Positions 1-11,450 of a DNA stretch of 64,000 nt are shown one piece after another. This DNA is from Bugula neritina (taxonomy: Eukaryota > Bryozoa > Gymnolaemata > Cheilostomatida > Bugulidae): contig OZ037765.1 in NCBI GenBank assembly GCA_964035545.1, positions 6,274,698 through 6,338,697 of the forward strand. Reading direction: 5' to 3'. Made by a program: the position numbers and the translations under genes. Positions within the stretch are counted from its first letter, which is position 1. Every line of letters begins with the position of its first letter. The notes under the pieces were generated by a model that worked only from the letters and a program-made list of their open reading frames with translations, ran no database searches and had not been told where the DNA came from.

Positions 1-2
1 GT

Positions 3-3000
3 AGGCGTCTCTTTGACACTCTTGGTGCACGAGAGCGGGCGAGCCTCGAGCCGTATGAAGGTGCGCATGGTACGTTGGCGGACGGATCATGCATTCCTTT
101 CTACGGCGTCATTTCACTACCTGGACGCGTCCGTGATCAAGCAATTCACGAGACGTTCATAGTCAGCCAGCTGAAGGAGGACGCCATCCTGGGAATGCCG
201 TTTCTGGAGAAACACCAGTGTCACATGGATTTCCAGAAGTCAGTGGTGGTGATGGCTGGGAAGGAGCTTGTCTGCGTCGACAAGTTCGGAAGGCCCTTGG
301 TGGGCGGAGTCCAGGTAGTGCGGGACTGCACGGTTCCGGGGAGATCCCAGGCGACTCTTCGCTGCAGAGTCAACTGCAAGGGGATCGCCGGCCTGGGGGT
401 GGTTGAGGGAACGCACGGAGCGATCCGACTAGCAAACAGCCTGAATCGGCTAGATTGTCGGCAGGAGCTCCTCGTGCAGTGCATCAACCCCTTCACGGAA
501 CCTGTCCGATTATCGGCTGGAGCGCTGGTGGGGAAGTACCACTCCATCCAGGAAGCGGATGTGGGTCCGGCACTGGAGACAGTGGCCGACACCCAGGGGA
601 ACCCCCCTCACACCAGACGAGGAGCAGTCCCAGAGCATATGGCTGACCTATATGATGGAGCGTGTGGAAACTGTACAAGTAGTACTGAACGCCAAGTACT
701 GGCTCAACTACTTGCGGAGTACAGTGATGTCTTCAGTCGTGGCGATGGAGACATGGGGCTGACCAAGGTCATCTCCCACGAGATACCCCTGGCAGCCGGC
801 ACCACTCCCATCAGGCAGCCTACCCGGCGTCTAGGCCCGGAGAAGGAGAAGGAGGTGAGCCGACAGGTACAGGATCTTCTCGACCGGGATCTGATTGAGC
901 CTGCCCACGGTGCGTGGAGCTCTCCAGTAGTCCTGGTCAAGAAGAAGGATGGTAGCTGGAGATTCTGCGTGGACTACCGCAGACTCAACAGTGTTACCAT
1001 CCAGGACGCCTACCCTCTCCCACGGATAGATGAGTCTCTAGATGCCCTCGCGGGTAGCAAGTACTTCAGTACTTTGGATCTGCTTAGCGGGTACTGGCAA
1101 GTACCCCTCAGTCCTGATGCCCAGGATAAAGCAGCATTCATCACCCGCGACGGGCTCTGGAAGTGGAAAGTACTGCCATTTGGATTAACGTCCGCCCCGG
1201 CAACTTTCCAACGGCTCATGGAGCAGGTCCTCAGTGGGTTACACTGGAAGACCCTCCTCATCTATCTGGACGACGTCATTGTCATCTCCCCAGACTTCTC
1301 GACCCATGTCAGTCGTCTGCGGGAGGTCTTTGACCGTCTCCGGGCAGCTGGACTGAAGCTAAAGCCCTCCAAGTGTGCACTCCTGCAGCCGGAAGTCACG
1401 TACCTTGGCCATGTGGTTGGCCGTGACGGGGTCGCTACCGACCCGGAGAAGGTACAGGCTGTGAAGGAGTGGACTGTCCCCCGTGACCTCCCTGAGTTGC
1501 GCGCGTTCCTGGGCCTAGTAGGGTACTACCGGCAGTACATACCTGGCTTCGCAGGAGTGGCTCAGCCGTTAAATCGGCTGACTGCAAAGGGGGTCCGGTG
1601 GCAGTGGACACAGGAGGAGCAGCAGGCATTTGACCACCTCAAGCAGCGGCTAATGGAGGCGCCAATTCTGGCGTATCCTGACCCAGCCCAAGAGTACATC
1701 CTGGACACTGACGCCAGCGACCACAGCGTGGGAGCTGTCCTGTCTCAAGTTCAGGGTGGAAGTGAGGTGGTCGTAGCTTACTACAGCAAGACTCTCGCGG
1801 CCGCCGAGAAGAACTACTGCACCACTAGGAAGGAACTCCTAGCAGTAGTCAAGGCGGTCAAGCACTTTCGGCCATATCTGTATGGGAGAACGTTCCGTTT
1901 GCGAACAGACCATGCATCACTGATATGGCTGTGTAAACGTGCAGAGCCCTCGAGCCAGGTGGCTCGTTGGCTAGAGATTCTTGCCGAGTTCTCTTACCGG
2001 ATAGAACACCGTGCTGGCCGGAAGCACGGGAACGCTGACGGCATGAGCCGCCGGCCGGTAGGAGACTGTAAGCAGTGCCTGCACATTGAGAAGCGGGACG
2101 GGGGACCCGCTCGCCTTGACGTGGAAACAGAGTTAGGGGAGGGCGCCGTCTATCGGTGGGAGCACGGCCATCTTCGGACCGAAACCCACTCAGACGACGT
2201 CCAGGCGCTCCACGCCAACCCCACTCTGTACCAGAATGTCAAGGAGCTGTGCCGACTCCAGGAGACGCTACCCGGCGCGGTAGCGGACATTTTCCGGGCC
2301 AAGAAGGAGGGCCGACGACCTAGCGAGGAACAGCAGCGGCAGGGAGACGTTGAGTTCCAACTCCTCTGTCGTCGCTGGGATGCCCTCAAGGTCAGTCCTG
2401 ATGGCCTCCTGATGATAACGTTAGCAGCAGACAACCGTCAGCAAGAGAGGGACCGCGTCGTCTGTTCACGCGCCCTCCGACGGGAACTGATCTGGGACAC
2501 CCATAAGCAGGCTCATTCTGGAGTCAGTCGGGTCATCAGGTGTCTGCGGCTGCGTTGGTATTGGCCCGGAATGACTCGGGACGTACGACTGCGGGTACGG
2601 CAATGCGAGGTCTGCCAAGCTAGCAAGCATGGCCGCCCCACGGAAACCACTGGTCGACGCCGGCTATACGCTGGTCGACCGTGGCAAGTAGTGGCGGTAG
2701 ACCTCGTCGGGCCTATGCCGTTATCCGCCAGAGGGAACACCTGGATACTGGTGCTCACGGACCACTTTACCCGGTGGGCAGATGCTCTGGCTATTCCAGA
2801 CGCAACAGCCCCCACGGTGGCCCGGACCCTGGACCAACATGTGTTCTGTTACCTCGGTTTACCCGAGCAGATACATACGGACCAGGGTGCCCAGTTCCAG
2901 TCCCAGCTCATGGGAGACCTCTGCCGGATATGGGGGGTGAACCAGAGTCGGACCACCCCATATCACCCGCAAGGGAACGGAGTCGTCGAGCGGAACAACA

Positions 3001-4553
3001 GGATGTTGGGTGACGCCCTCAGGAGCCTGCTCCTTGGTCGAGGTCAGGAAGAATGGGACGTGGTGCTGCCGCAAATCATGCGGGCTTACCGCAGCACACC
3101 ACACTCCGCCACGCAGGAGACCCCAAACTTCCTGATGCTAGGCCGAGAGACGCGGGTTCCGGAACACCTGACATACCATGTTCCTGCCCCCGAGTCACCG
3201 GTACACGAATATGTGGAGGGTCTGATAGACATCATGGGCAAAGCTCATGATGCACTGCGTACCCAGCAGTGGCAGACCCGCACAGAGGACTCGGAAGAGC
3301 CCCCGTTGTACCAAGTGGGAGACTGGGTCTGGATGGTGAGCTACCGTAGGCGACGCGGACAGTCGGCTAAACTTCAGCCCAAGTTCGTCGGTCCCTACTG
3401 TGTAGTGGAGGTGCTGCCCAACCACACATACCGTGTGGAGCGCTCTGGACAGGTCTCGGTCCAGAGCGAGCAGCGCCTGAAGCCTTACCATGCCAGCCCA
3501 GACGCAGTGGGTGAGGCTCCACCCCTCCTGGAGCCCCACCGCCAGCCCAACCGTCGAGGACGGGCCACCCAGCCCCGAGAGGTGGAAATTGTGGTTCCCA
3601 GAGAGTCGGACCAGGAGCAGGCCGCCTTGATAGAGCAGCTGGAGCGACAGCAGAGAGAAGAGCGGGAACAGGAACAGCGGGAAGCCCTAGGACCACCACC
3701 CTCCCTGGGGGAGGACACCCCCACCCCCGTGTTGGGTGAAGGCGGGGACCCCCCTACTAGGGTAGCCCAGGAGCCACCAACACCACAGGTGCCTGTTCCA
3801 ATTGAGAGGAGCCAGCGGTCAAGAAGACCCCCCAGGTATCTGGCAGACTATGCTGTAGGGCACCTGGAGTGGCCCCCTCATGAAGACAACCCACCCAGTA
3901 CGGACGACCACCCCATCTTGGCTGGAAATTCCCTCCATCACCCTGGAGAATTCCACCAAGAAGAAGATTTCACACAGCTAGCACGTGAGTTACAGCTCAA
4001 GTTGAATTCTAATCCTGATACCCCTAAGTATAATTTAAACACTGTTATTCAGACACTAGCATCAGCTATGGGAGTTACCTCGCCAGATACCCAAACAGAG
4101 GAGCGTAAGGATACCGAGGAGGCCAGTCGATCCGACTCCCCTCCCCCACCAGCTCCTGTTTCGGCTCCCCGCAGCCAGCAGTACGACACCCCCTCTTCCG
4201 AGGTGTGTTCCGCCAGCGTTAGTGGCCCTGACCCCGAACCGGTTGAGCTCCAGCTCATAGCTGGGGAGGAGCAGGGCACTCTATACGGCGACCACCTCGC
4301 AGGCAGAGACGAAGAGGACTCTCCAATACTGGCAATGCCTCGGGCCCTGGTCGCCCGCCAGTATTGGATATCTGGAGCACCAGGCAACCAGATAGAAGAA
4401 CAGACTCAGCCAACCCACCCACAATTGCCCCGTCACGGGCAGAGTATGGCACTTCCTTACCGAGAGTGCGTCCTGGATAGCGCAATCGAGGCCTGGTCCC
4501 ATATCCTCGATCCAAGTACAGAAGAGATAGAAAGCCTGGTGCACCACCTCTAA
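3..4553 (+). CDS. pol: Ty3/gypsy pol polyprotein (PR-RT-RH-IN), 5' partial
   Basis: The frame is open from the window edge, so any start inside it (for example the TTG at 75) is not the real start. The beginning matches the C-terminal half of a retropepsin (ILGMPFL near 200 nt); the catalytic DSG/DTG lies upstream of the window. Reverse transcriptase follows with YLDD at 1263-1274, then RNase H (DTDAS, KELLAVV, RTDHASL). The integrase has an HHCC zinc finger (H-x-H... C-x-x-C near 2500-2620) and D at 2700, D at 2880 and E at 2988, i.e. the classic D,D(35)E spacing. A GPY/F-like module (KFVGPYCVVEVLPNHTYRV) follows. No chromodomain is visible. A proline- and acid-rich tail of about 350 residues has no domain I recognise. 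The copy looks intact within the window. Confidence 0.94.
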   Translation, partial: RRLFDTLGARERASLEPYEGAHGTLADGSCIPFYGVISLPGRVRDQAIHETFIVSQLKEDAILGMPFLEKHQCHMDFQKSVVVMAGKELVCVDKFGRPLVGGVQVVRDCTVPGRSQATLRCRVNCKGIAGLGVVEGTHGAIRLANSLNRLDCRQELLVQCINPFTEPVRLSAGALVGKYHSIQEADVGPALETVADTQGNPPHTRRGAVPEHMADLYDGACGNCTSSTERQVLAQLLAEYSDVFSRGDGDMGLTKVISHEIPLAAGTTPIRQPTRRLGPEKEKEVSRQVQDLLDRDLIEPAHGAWSSPVVLVKKKDGSWRFCVDYRRLNSVTIQDAYPLPRIDESLDALAGSKYFSTLDLLSGYWQVPLSPDAQDKAAFITRDGLWKWKVLPFGLTSAPATFQRLMEQVLSGLHWKTLLIYLDDVIVISPDFSTHVSRLREVFDRLRAAGLKLKPSKCALLQPEVTYLGHVVGRDGVATDPEKVQAVKEWTVPRDLPELRAFLGLVGYYRQYIPGFAGVAQPLNRLTAKGVRWQWTQEEQQAFDHLKQRLMEAPILAYPDPAQEYILDTDASDHSVGAVLSQVQGGSEVVVAYYSKTLAAAEKNYCTTRKELLAVVKAVKHFRPYLYGRTFRLRTDHASLIWLCKRAEPSSQVARWLEILAEFSYRIEHRAGRKHGNADGMSRRPVGDCKQCLHIEKRDGGPARLDVETELGEGAVYRWEHGHLRTETHSDDVQALHANPTLYQNVKELCRLQETLPGAVADIFRAKKEGRRPSEEQQRQGDVEFQLLCRRWDALKVSPDGLLMITLAADNRQQERDRVVCSRALRRELIWDTHKQAHSGVSRVIRCLRLRWYWPGMTRDVRLRVRQCEVCQASKHGRPTETTGRRRLYAGRPWQVVAVDLVGPMPLSARGNTWILVLTDHFTRWADALAIPDATAPTVARTLDQHVFCYLGLPEQIHTDQGAQFQSQLMGDLCRIWGVNQSRTTPYHPQGNGVVERNNRMLGDALRSLLLGRGQEEWDVVLPQIMRAYRSTPHSATQETPNFLMLGRETRVPEHLTYHVPAPESPVHEYVEGLIDIMGKAHDALRTQQWQTRTEDSEEPPLYQVGDWVWMVSYRRRRGQSAKLQPKFVGPYCVVEVLPNHTYRVERSGQVSVQSEQRLKPYHASPDAVGEAPPLLEPHRQPNRRGRATQPREVEIVVPRESDQEQAALIEQLERQQREEREQEQREALGPPPSLGEDTPTPVLGEGGDPPTRVAQEPPTPQVPVPIERSQRSRRPPRYLADYAVGHLEWPPHEDNPPSTDDHPILAGNSLHHPGEFHQEEDFTQLARELQLKLNSNPDTPKYNLNTVIQTLASAMGVTSPDTQTEERKDTEEASRSDSPPPPAPVSAPRSQQYDTPSSEVCSASVSGPDPEPVELQLIAGEEQGTLYGDHLAGRDEEDSPILAMPRALVARQYWISGAPGNQIEEQTQPTHPQLPRHGQSMALPYRECVLDSAIEAWSHILDPSTEEIESLVHHL

Positions 4554-4739
4554 TGATAAAACCGGACAACCAGGGGCCGCTGGCAATAGCCAACTGAGCT
4601 GTAAATGTTCTCGTGTTACGTGTGATTAATCATAATACCTTCCTGTTAACCGCATATTTTTCTACGTTTGTGTTTCATTTTTTTTGTGTGGAATCATTGT
4701 TTTGTTATCGAAAAGGGATGCTTTTCGATGGGGGGAGAA
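4554..4739 (+). promoter_or_regulatory. Polypurine tract with adjoining perfect hairpin
   Basis: Between the pol stop and the 3' LTR the sequence holds a 9-bp perfect hairpin (ATCGAAAAG 4707-4715, loop GGATG, CTTTTCGAT 4721-4729). It abuts a purine run GGGGGGAGAA (4730-4739) that directly precedes the LTR's TG. In this family the polypurine tract primes plus-strand DNA synthesis. The hairpin placement is seen in the sequence; any role in priming or RNA end formation is inference. Confidence 0.75.
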
Positions 4740-5306
4740 TGTGATAGATTCTCATCCTCTACTGTTCTCAAGTAACTGCGTGTGTCAGTATTATAATTAC
4801 TGTTGCGTATATTTTGAATGCCGTAATTGTAGCTAAGTTGCACTAGCTTTCTAATGCCTTATTATTGTGATTAAGCTTTCAGTATAATGTAATTTTCATT
4901 AAATACGCATTTCCAGAGTTATTTTCCCTTTTTGCTATTTCATCGTTTTGCATTAATACTGATACTGGAAATTTGTGTAGCTTTTATGAATGCCTTCAAT
5001 AGGTTGTTATTATAGCTAAATTCTTGGCCTATTGAATTATTCATTCTCCTTTGTCTATTTTTCTTTTGTTACTGTCAAGCTTAACTTTCTTTTGTCTGTT
5101 GGAACATTCTAGATGTGAATTCTTGTGTATAAAAGCAGGCGAGTTTCCAGTGTAGCTTCAGACTACTACTGGAGCTCGCTGGTAGTAGGACCACATGAGC
5201 TGTATCTGATACAATAAAGGTTATCCTCATTTGTACTCAAATACTTGGCTTATTCTTTCTAGAGCATGTAGGCACTAGTTGCATTCAGAACCCACAGTTT
5301 ACTACA
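4740..5306 (+). repeat. 3' LTR of the Ty3/gypsy element
   Basis: It starts TGTGATAG directly after the polypurine tract and probably ends TTTACTACA. It contains a TATA box (TATAAAA, 5128-5134) and a poly(A) signal (AATAAA, 5213-5218) in the expected U3-R-U5 order, with a short inverted repeat near 5161-5190 (ACTACTACTGG / CTGGTAGTAG). Length is about 567 bp. The second LTR is outside the window, so the 3' boundary rests on terminal dinucleotides only. Confidence 0.7.
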
Positions 5307-5773
5307 ATATTTAGGTTCATTAAAATTGCGAAAGTTTCATTCACCAAAACAGTCTAGTTAGCTTTCACACAGAATTAATGCTATGCCTAATGGGCGTAAT
5401 GGTATTTGCCATTTGGTTATGAGTATGAGTAACACTAACACTAACCAGTAACTCAAACTGTAGTCAGTAATGACAAACTGAAAAATGTTTACAGTTTCAA
5501 TTTTTAAGTCATAAATCTTAAATAACCAAAATCTAACAAAAACTAGCCAAGTCCAGTGCTTGTGCTCAGTGGGCGGTGGTAATTCACTTTCAGATTAGAG
5601 TGGCAACGGACGAGTCTGAATTTCAGTCGACTTACAGTTAGTGTTACCCGGAACAAGTGTGATGTGCCTGTAACGTTGTAATTCTTTTGTAATAGATGAT
5701 AAATTTTCATCTAGTAGCACTACTCCAAGTTCTAGTAGTAGTACTAGTAGCCATACTCTAAAAGTAAATCGTA
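5307..5773 (+). promoter_or_regulatory. Presumed promoter/5' UTR of the GT31 gene
   Basis: This stretch separates the retrotransposon from the candidate first exon of the glycosyltransferase. It has a locally GC-richer patch (5550-5665, with GGGCGGTGG) and simple triplet words (GAGTATGAGTAACACTAAC near 5425-5450; AGTAGTAGT near 5710-5755). No TATA box was identified. The promoter call is inference from position only. Confidence 0.3.
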
Positions 5774-5818
5774 ATGCTCGGGGTTGCCGGAAATGGAACT
5801 TTCAACGTTGCTGTAATG
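5774..5818 (+). CDS. Candidate first coding exon of the GT31 gene
   Basis: An ATG opens a 15-codon frame (MLGVAGNGTFNVAVM) ending at a good donor (ATG|GTAAGG) in phase 0. That is exactly the phase needed by the acceptor at 9329. It would supply a short cytosolic N terminus for the type II membrane enzyme. Against it are the 3.5-kb intron it implies, the lack of similarity support for so short a peptide, and a competing frame across the same bases. RNA evidence would be needed. Confidence 0.35.
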
Positions 5819-8800
5819 GTAAGGCACTAATTCTCACTTTAACTACTTTTACTATTGATATTTCAGTTTGTGTTACTCTATATTGAAATTGAAAACTAAA
5901 CGTAAAACTAAAACATATTATGATCATCTAGATTGTGGTGATTACTAAAAGTGCAACTACTAAATCATAACTAAATGTAATAGTAATACTAATACTAATA
6001 CTAATACTAATAGTATTACTATTACTATTAGTAATAGTAATACTAATAGTAATACTATGGTAATAGTAATACTATGATAATACTAATAGTAATCCTATTA
6101 GTATTACTATTGTTGTTAGTGTTACTATAACTATTAGTAGTACTATAACTATAAGTATAACTCTCTAATTTAAATAATAATATAAGCAAAATAGTATGAT
6201 TTATTAACAGATACTCAATACAATAATTGTAATACTGATACTAATAGTAATAGTAATGAATAATAGTTGAAGTAGTATTAGTATAAGCATAAGTATAACT
6301 CTGTAAGTTTAATATAAGCAAAATGAATCAATAATCAATTTAGTGTTTACTATAATTGAATTATAATTGATAATAATAAATCTCATACGAATAATATTAG
6401 TAATACTAATAGTGTGAATTTAGCACCTATGGCTTACATTTGCTCTGTTTTTAGAGTAAGAAAAAAAATTATTAAAAATCTATTGCTATTACTATTAGTA
6501 TCACTAGGCTATTACTATTAGCCTTAGAATTAGGTTAAAAGTTAAAATGTGATTGGGATATGATATCGACATTTCTTGTTTCTATGAATAAGTATTAATT
6601 AATAAACTGATCAAATATAACTGATTTTATGGGGTGTATTTGTTACTTAATTGAGCCATCCCCAACCATCAACTATGACGTTGTGAAACTGGAAGCTGGA
6701 ATTAGATGTTTGGAAATATTTATCATTTTTGTTCAATTTTTGAAGCTAGATCAAAGTCAGCCATTGAGTCCATTCAAATTAAATTAACTTCTGTCTTTCA
6801 TCAACTTGCAAATGCCAAAGTTGATGCCAAGAACTTGACATATGCACAACTTTTCTGCACTTGAATGTTAGCCTATATATCTTACCAAATTCAGAGTCAT
6901 GTGACATCTCCGAATAGCCACAATATTGCTTAAAGGTCTTTTAGTAAATTAAGAACATGAGATGTACTCAATCTTGAAGAATATAGTTGTAAAAACTGTA
7001 ACAACAGGTGTTACAATCCAAAAAGTGATGATTTTGTTGAAAATAATTAGTTATGGTTTATTTTTTACCAGTCAGTTTATTACATGATTTTGTGTTGTTA
7101 TATTGATAAATATGGTCATTTAAGATAACGTATTCACTTTAATAAGGAACTTCCTTCTTATGCCAAACAATCTTTTTCAACTCTGAGGCTGCTAAACTGT
7201 TCATGTCTCTAATTAGATATTGTGCAAATTGAACCTGAAGTTAGCAGTTTTGATATAATTATGTGCAACTTAAAAATGTTTATTTTAACTCAAAAGTTAT
7301 TGTTACTGGAAACTGATTAAAAATGTGTAAGTAGTATTTTAATATACTCCTTTAAAATTAAGCGTGATCTTAGTTCTACCTGTAAAGCAAAATTACATGT
7401 ATATTATAAATTTTACCCGTGTAATGTTAACCCATTTTAGATATTTGCTTGAAAGTTTACACAAGCTACCTTTGTGGCGTAGACCTTGGATCACAGTCTA
7501 ATGGGATAATCTTATGTTGTATAAATCATAAACCTATAGGGTAAACTGGATGTAAGATTTCTTCAGCTTTTAGTCGTTTGCTCCTTGTTCTTCTCTTTCA
7601 AAACTGTTCTAGTGGTGATGAGCTTAAATTATTATTTGATGTTACTAAATTGCTAGGTAGTTCACTGTCTAACTTGCTTCAAGTTTCAGCTGTGCCTATA
7701 ATCAAGCTACTTTGTACCTATCATTATAACGCTGATTGTTGGACTATCAACAACTAAATGCAATAAAGTTATATAATATACTGCACAGTTGGAGTTGTAA
7801 ATATCTAACACTGTGTTGGACTCTTAGCTTGCTATTTGTTTTAAGTAATAATAGTGGATAGATCTACTGTTTCTACTAGCATTGAGTTAATGTGTGCTCA
7901 GGCCTGGGGCTAAAATGCTATTGAAGAATCACATATGTGCTTCTTGCAAAGTCTTACAAGCAGCAAGAGCCAAAACCAAGCTTTTTAATATTTTCTCTTA
8001 TTAAATGCCATGTTAGTGGCATAACTAATTTTCGCATATTATTTTCCTAATTACTCACATGTTATTAACGATAATATCATCCAGACTTGCATCAAACTAG
8101 CTGAAAGCTTTATATTAATCCCAATTGCAGTGTAATTGTACATAGTAACAATGCTCTTTATCATTCATCTAAAAGATACTATTAACATTGTAGATTAGAA
8201 AATGTAGATAAAGAATTAATAAAACTTATCAACTGTTCAATATTCCTGAACTATTTTTAAAAACTGATTGGAGAGTGTTTACTTAATTATAACTGTTTTA
8301 ACCGAGAAGTTTCTTGTGTTGAATTTCATTTTGTGATAGTGATATTACATGATTCATAAAGTTATACGTATACATTTTCTATCACTGCAATGCTGTAATG
8401 ATTTTGAATTAATATTCCTTTAAATGTTAAAAAAATGCATCATGTATAAAATTTGTGTTGCTGCATCGGCATTTGATGAAGGCTGCAAGCCATTGATAAA
8501 AGGAATATAATTTATGCCATGTTATAAATAAAAACAATTGTACTTATTCAAATTTCAAAATACTATTGTTGGTCACCTAACATACCCAACATTGAGAGAT
8601 TGGCCCTAAATTTCTGGCTATTCATTAATTTGTTTGTTCAATGGTTATTTTTGGTGCCAGTGTTTTCGGAACTATCATGAGCTGAATTTTACCTTCAAAT
8701 GTTTATCTTTTTATCTGTGAGTCAAGTACATATTGGATATTGAAAAAAAACAAAATAGTAAAGGTTATTATATTTTGACACATTAATCCAATCAGAGATT

Positions 8801-9328
8801 TTGCAAATGTATTTCTGTCATAATAGGCATTCTATAAAATCTGTTGAATTAATACATTTTTCTTCTCAGACATTTCATCTTCTTGTAACTACATGTACCT
8901 GTATGTCGCTTGTTAATCTTTTCGCTAACATGGTTGTAATTTACCTTCACTTTAATTATTCTGATGAAAAAGCCAGCAGAGGCTGAAAACTGTAACTAAA
9001 ACTTTAATATAAAAACACTGTATATGCATAAATTTATGGTCTCTACTGTAGCATTTATCTTATCTGTTCCTCCCTTTATATGGCCTATGAGACTTATTTT
9101 TGCTAAAGCGAAGCTCTTCTTGCACTGCACAATATTTGTACAAGTTTCAATGCTGATTTGATTTAGTTAAAATGTTCCTGTTCAACATTATCTCTTGTTA
9201 AAGGCAAAAGTAGAGTAAACATGTCATCACCTGACTAGTTCTTTCTCTTGTGGGCATGCCTGTGAGCTATGCTTAGCCTGTTCTTGTATTCACAATGCTA
9301 ACATGGTACCTACTGAAAACTGTTTTAG
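5819..9328. other. Gene-free stretch, probable first intron of the GT31 gene
   Basis: No coding exon was supported here. The proximal 700 bp is dominated by degenerate triplet tracts. Two diverged hairpin-bearing tails occur at about 8455-8540 and 8955-9020. The rest is unremarkable AT-rich sequence. Confidence 0.4.
5977..6520. repeat. Degenerate (TAN)n/(NTA)n triplet tracts
   Basis: A near-continuous run at 5977-6163 is built from TAC, TAA, TAG and their complements (TACTAAT, TAGTAAT, ATTACTATT), with weaker islands at 6228-6300, 6395-6415 and 6480-6520. Both orientations alternate, giving local self-complementarity. The tract shows 3-bp periodicity but is full of stops, so it is not coding. 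Confidence 0.85.
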
Positions 9329-11450
9329 AACTGTCGGAAGATCTTTGCCGGACTTGCAGTGCTGGCTGGGGTTACTTATCTCTTCTTAGCATTCCGAAGA
9401 CCATCTCCACTGTTTAAAGTACCCTATAGTAATTACAAAGGTATATACAAGTCACAAGACAACCAGTTTTGACCTAGAATCCTAGGCAATAAATAGGTTA
9501 CATGTTTTACATAGATGAATATGTAACATATTTATTGACATGTTCTACAGCAACTTTGACACTAGTTTATGGCTGCTTGATTTGAGTTGTTTTATACGTT
9601 ATTGCTATTGGCTTGTTTCGATAGTTTCCCAGAAATAAGGTTGTTGCTTTATATGGGAGCTTGAAAGTTCAATGTTTAAACTTTCAAGTCAGCTTAGCTA
9701 TTTAGCTGTGTGTTGCAGCAGCCAAGAATAGCTTGCAGCGAAAGTTAAAAATATTTACTATTAGTTTTAAAAATACCATCTGCAAGCAATCGAAAACTCC
9801 AAATTACTTTAGATTTTAAGACATGTTCACACAGAATTTATTATATACATTATTATATGCTATCTATGTATAATATGATATTATATATATTTGTCAATAC
9901 ACCCATTGTAGTATTTTGTTTAGTATATAGGAGCTGGATCATTCATTTCTCAACCGCAGTCTCTCAGCTTTTAAAATTTATTTATTTTTAACTTGGTTGG
10001 CTTCAAATGCCCTTGCATTGAAATGTCAGTTTGGTTGTTATGTGTAAAATTATGCACAAAGTTTACACTAGATCTAATCTATAGATCAAATGTATTTTCA
10101 GTTTCACCATCAGGGATTAATCAAGTTCTTCACAACTATGCTGGATCCAAGCATCCTATCATTGATAACATATCTAATCCACAGGATTCCATACCCACCT
10201 CCCCCATGTCATACCAAGTTAGTGCTATGCAGGTACCCCAAGGCTTCCATGAACTTCACAATGAGAAGAATGAGTCTCAAGTATTGTCAGCTGTTCTTAG
10301 CAAACCAGCTGTTACCAAACCTCAAAACCCTTGGGGAAATACTTCAGTTATTCACCATGTAGATAATGCTGTTTTAACCAACTCAAAGACCACAAAAAAA
10401 TCTACCAATAATGATGGCGCAGCAAGTAAAAATATCCCAATGAAAAAGGACACTGTTCCAGTCAATAATGTCGTGGTCAATAGTGTAAAGACAAATGAGC
10501 CATCGCCAGCACCAAATTCACCAATATATGAATATAAAAATTTAGAAACTAGATTTATTGAAGCGAGCAAGAGAGTTGCTACTATATCTAAGAAAGCGTT
10601 GAATAATATTGGTTACCCAGGAGTTGCAGTTCATAGGCGGCCATGGCACTTTCCTATCAACGTACCGGATTGCACGGAGGAAGTTGAAAATTTTATTATA
10701 CTTGTACCATCGTCTCCGAAAAACTTCATTGATCGAAATATTGTTCGGTCGACGTGGGGAAACTCTACTGAAATGGCCAAGTTGAAGTCAAAACTAGTGT
10801 TTGTCGTTGGTTTGACTAAAGATAGTTCCATACAGAATCATATTGTAGAGGAGTCACTGAATTTAAAAGACATTGTGCAGCTGGACATGCATGATGCTTA
10901 CTATAATCTAACTATTAAAACTCTAGGCATGCTAGCATGGGTTTCACAACACTGTAAAACTCCCAAATATATAGCTAAAATAGATGATGACAATCTTGTG
11001 CATCTACCAAACATACTGCAGGCATTAGACAAGTATCGTGAAGTTCATAGTACATTTATTGCTGGTAGCTATCGGAAAAATGGAGTGCCTAGTAATGGAG
11101 GAAAGTGGGCTGACCCAATTTACAAGGTGGTATACAAAGTTTCAGCAAGATACCCGGTGTTTCTTGGAGGGCCTGCCTATTTCATGACCAACAACTTTGC
11201 AGGTCGACTTATACAGAAATGTTCGGAGTTGCCTTTCATTCATTTAGAAGATGTGTTTGTCACAGGGATATGTGCCGAACAGCTGAAGGATGTTCACAAA
11301 CTACCTATCAATGGTATGCACATGAACGTTCAAGATCCTTGCATATTTTTGGCACCTCATCAGACAGTGGTACATAACTTTCCTCCAAATGCTATAATAC
11401 CAGCTTGGAACAAGTGGCATAGTGGTGCGTGTAAACGAAAGCAAGGATGA
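9329..11450 (+). CDS. Beta-1,3-galactosyltransferase-like glycosyltransferase (GT31)
   Basis: Two supported exons: 9329-9440 and 10102-11450 (join phase 1, AAAG|GTATAT ... TTTTCAG|TT). The first encodes a signal-anchor helix (IFAGLAVLAGVTYLFLAF), making a type II Golgi membrane protein. About 150 polar, low-complexity residues form a stem. The C-terminal domain begins near FIILVPSSP, with RSTWG, the metal-binding DxD motif as KIDDDN (DDD at 10983-10991), a YYNLTIKTLG motif and HLEDVFV (11241 on), the usual pattern of GT31 enzymes. The family transfers galactose or N-acetylglucosamine in beta-1,3 linkage from UDP-sugars; the exact acceptor cannot be told. The in-frame ATG/GTG region from 9993 is intronic. 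With the candidate first exon the protein would be about 501 residues. Confidence 0.85.

Larger units (their letters stand above)
1..5306 (+). mobile_element. Ty3/gypsy LTR retrotransposon, 5' end outside window
   Basis: The segment has a pol polyprotein frame (3-4553), a 186-bp spacer ending in a polypurine tract (4730-4739) and a 3' LTR (about 4740-5306). The order protease tail, reverse transcriptase, RNase H, integrase places it in the Ty3/gypsy group (Metaviridae). Gag, the primer binding site and the 5' LTR lie left of the window. The element is strikingly GC-rich against the AT-rich flanks, and its frame has no stop or frameshift over about 1,517 codons, which suggests a recent insertion. 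The 3' boundary was set from the TG...CA rule (TGTGATAG at 4740, ACTACA at 5301-5306). Without the second LTR the boundary and target duplication cannot be confirmed. Confidence 0.93.

Noticed and set aside
5698-5820. Serine-rich open frame (AGT repeats) ending in a Cys-rich stretch
   Set aside because: No start codon in frame, low-complexity triplet repeat, and the phase at the donor does not fit the next exon.
9993-10101. N-terminal extension of the glycosyltransferase open frame
   Set aside because: It lies upstream of a good acceptor at 10101; the exon at 9329-9440 joins there in phase and supplies the membrane anchor.
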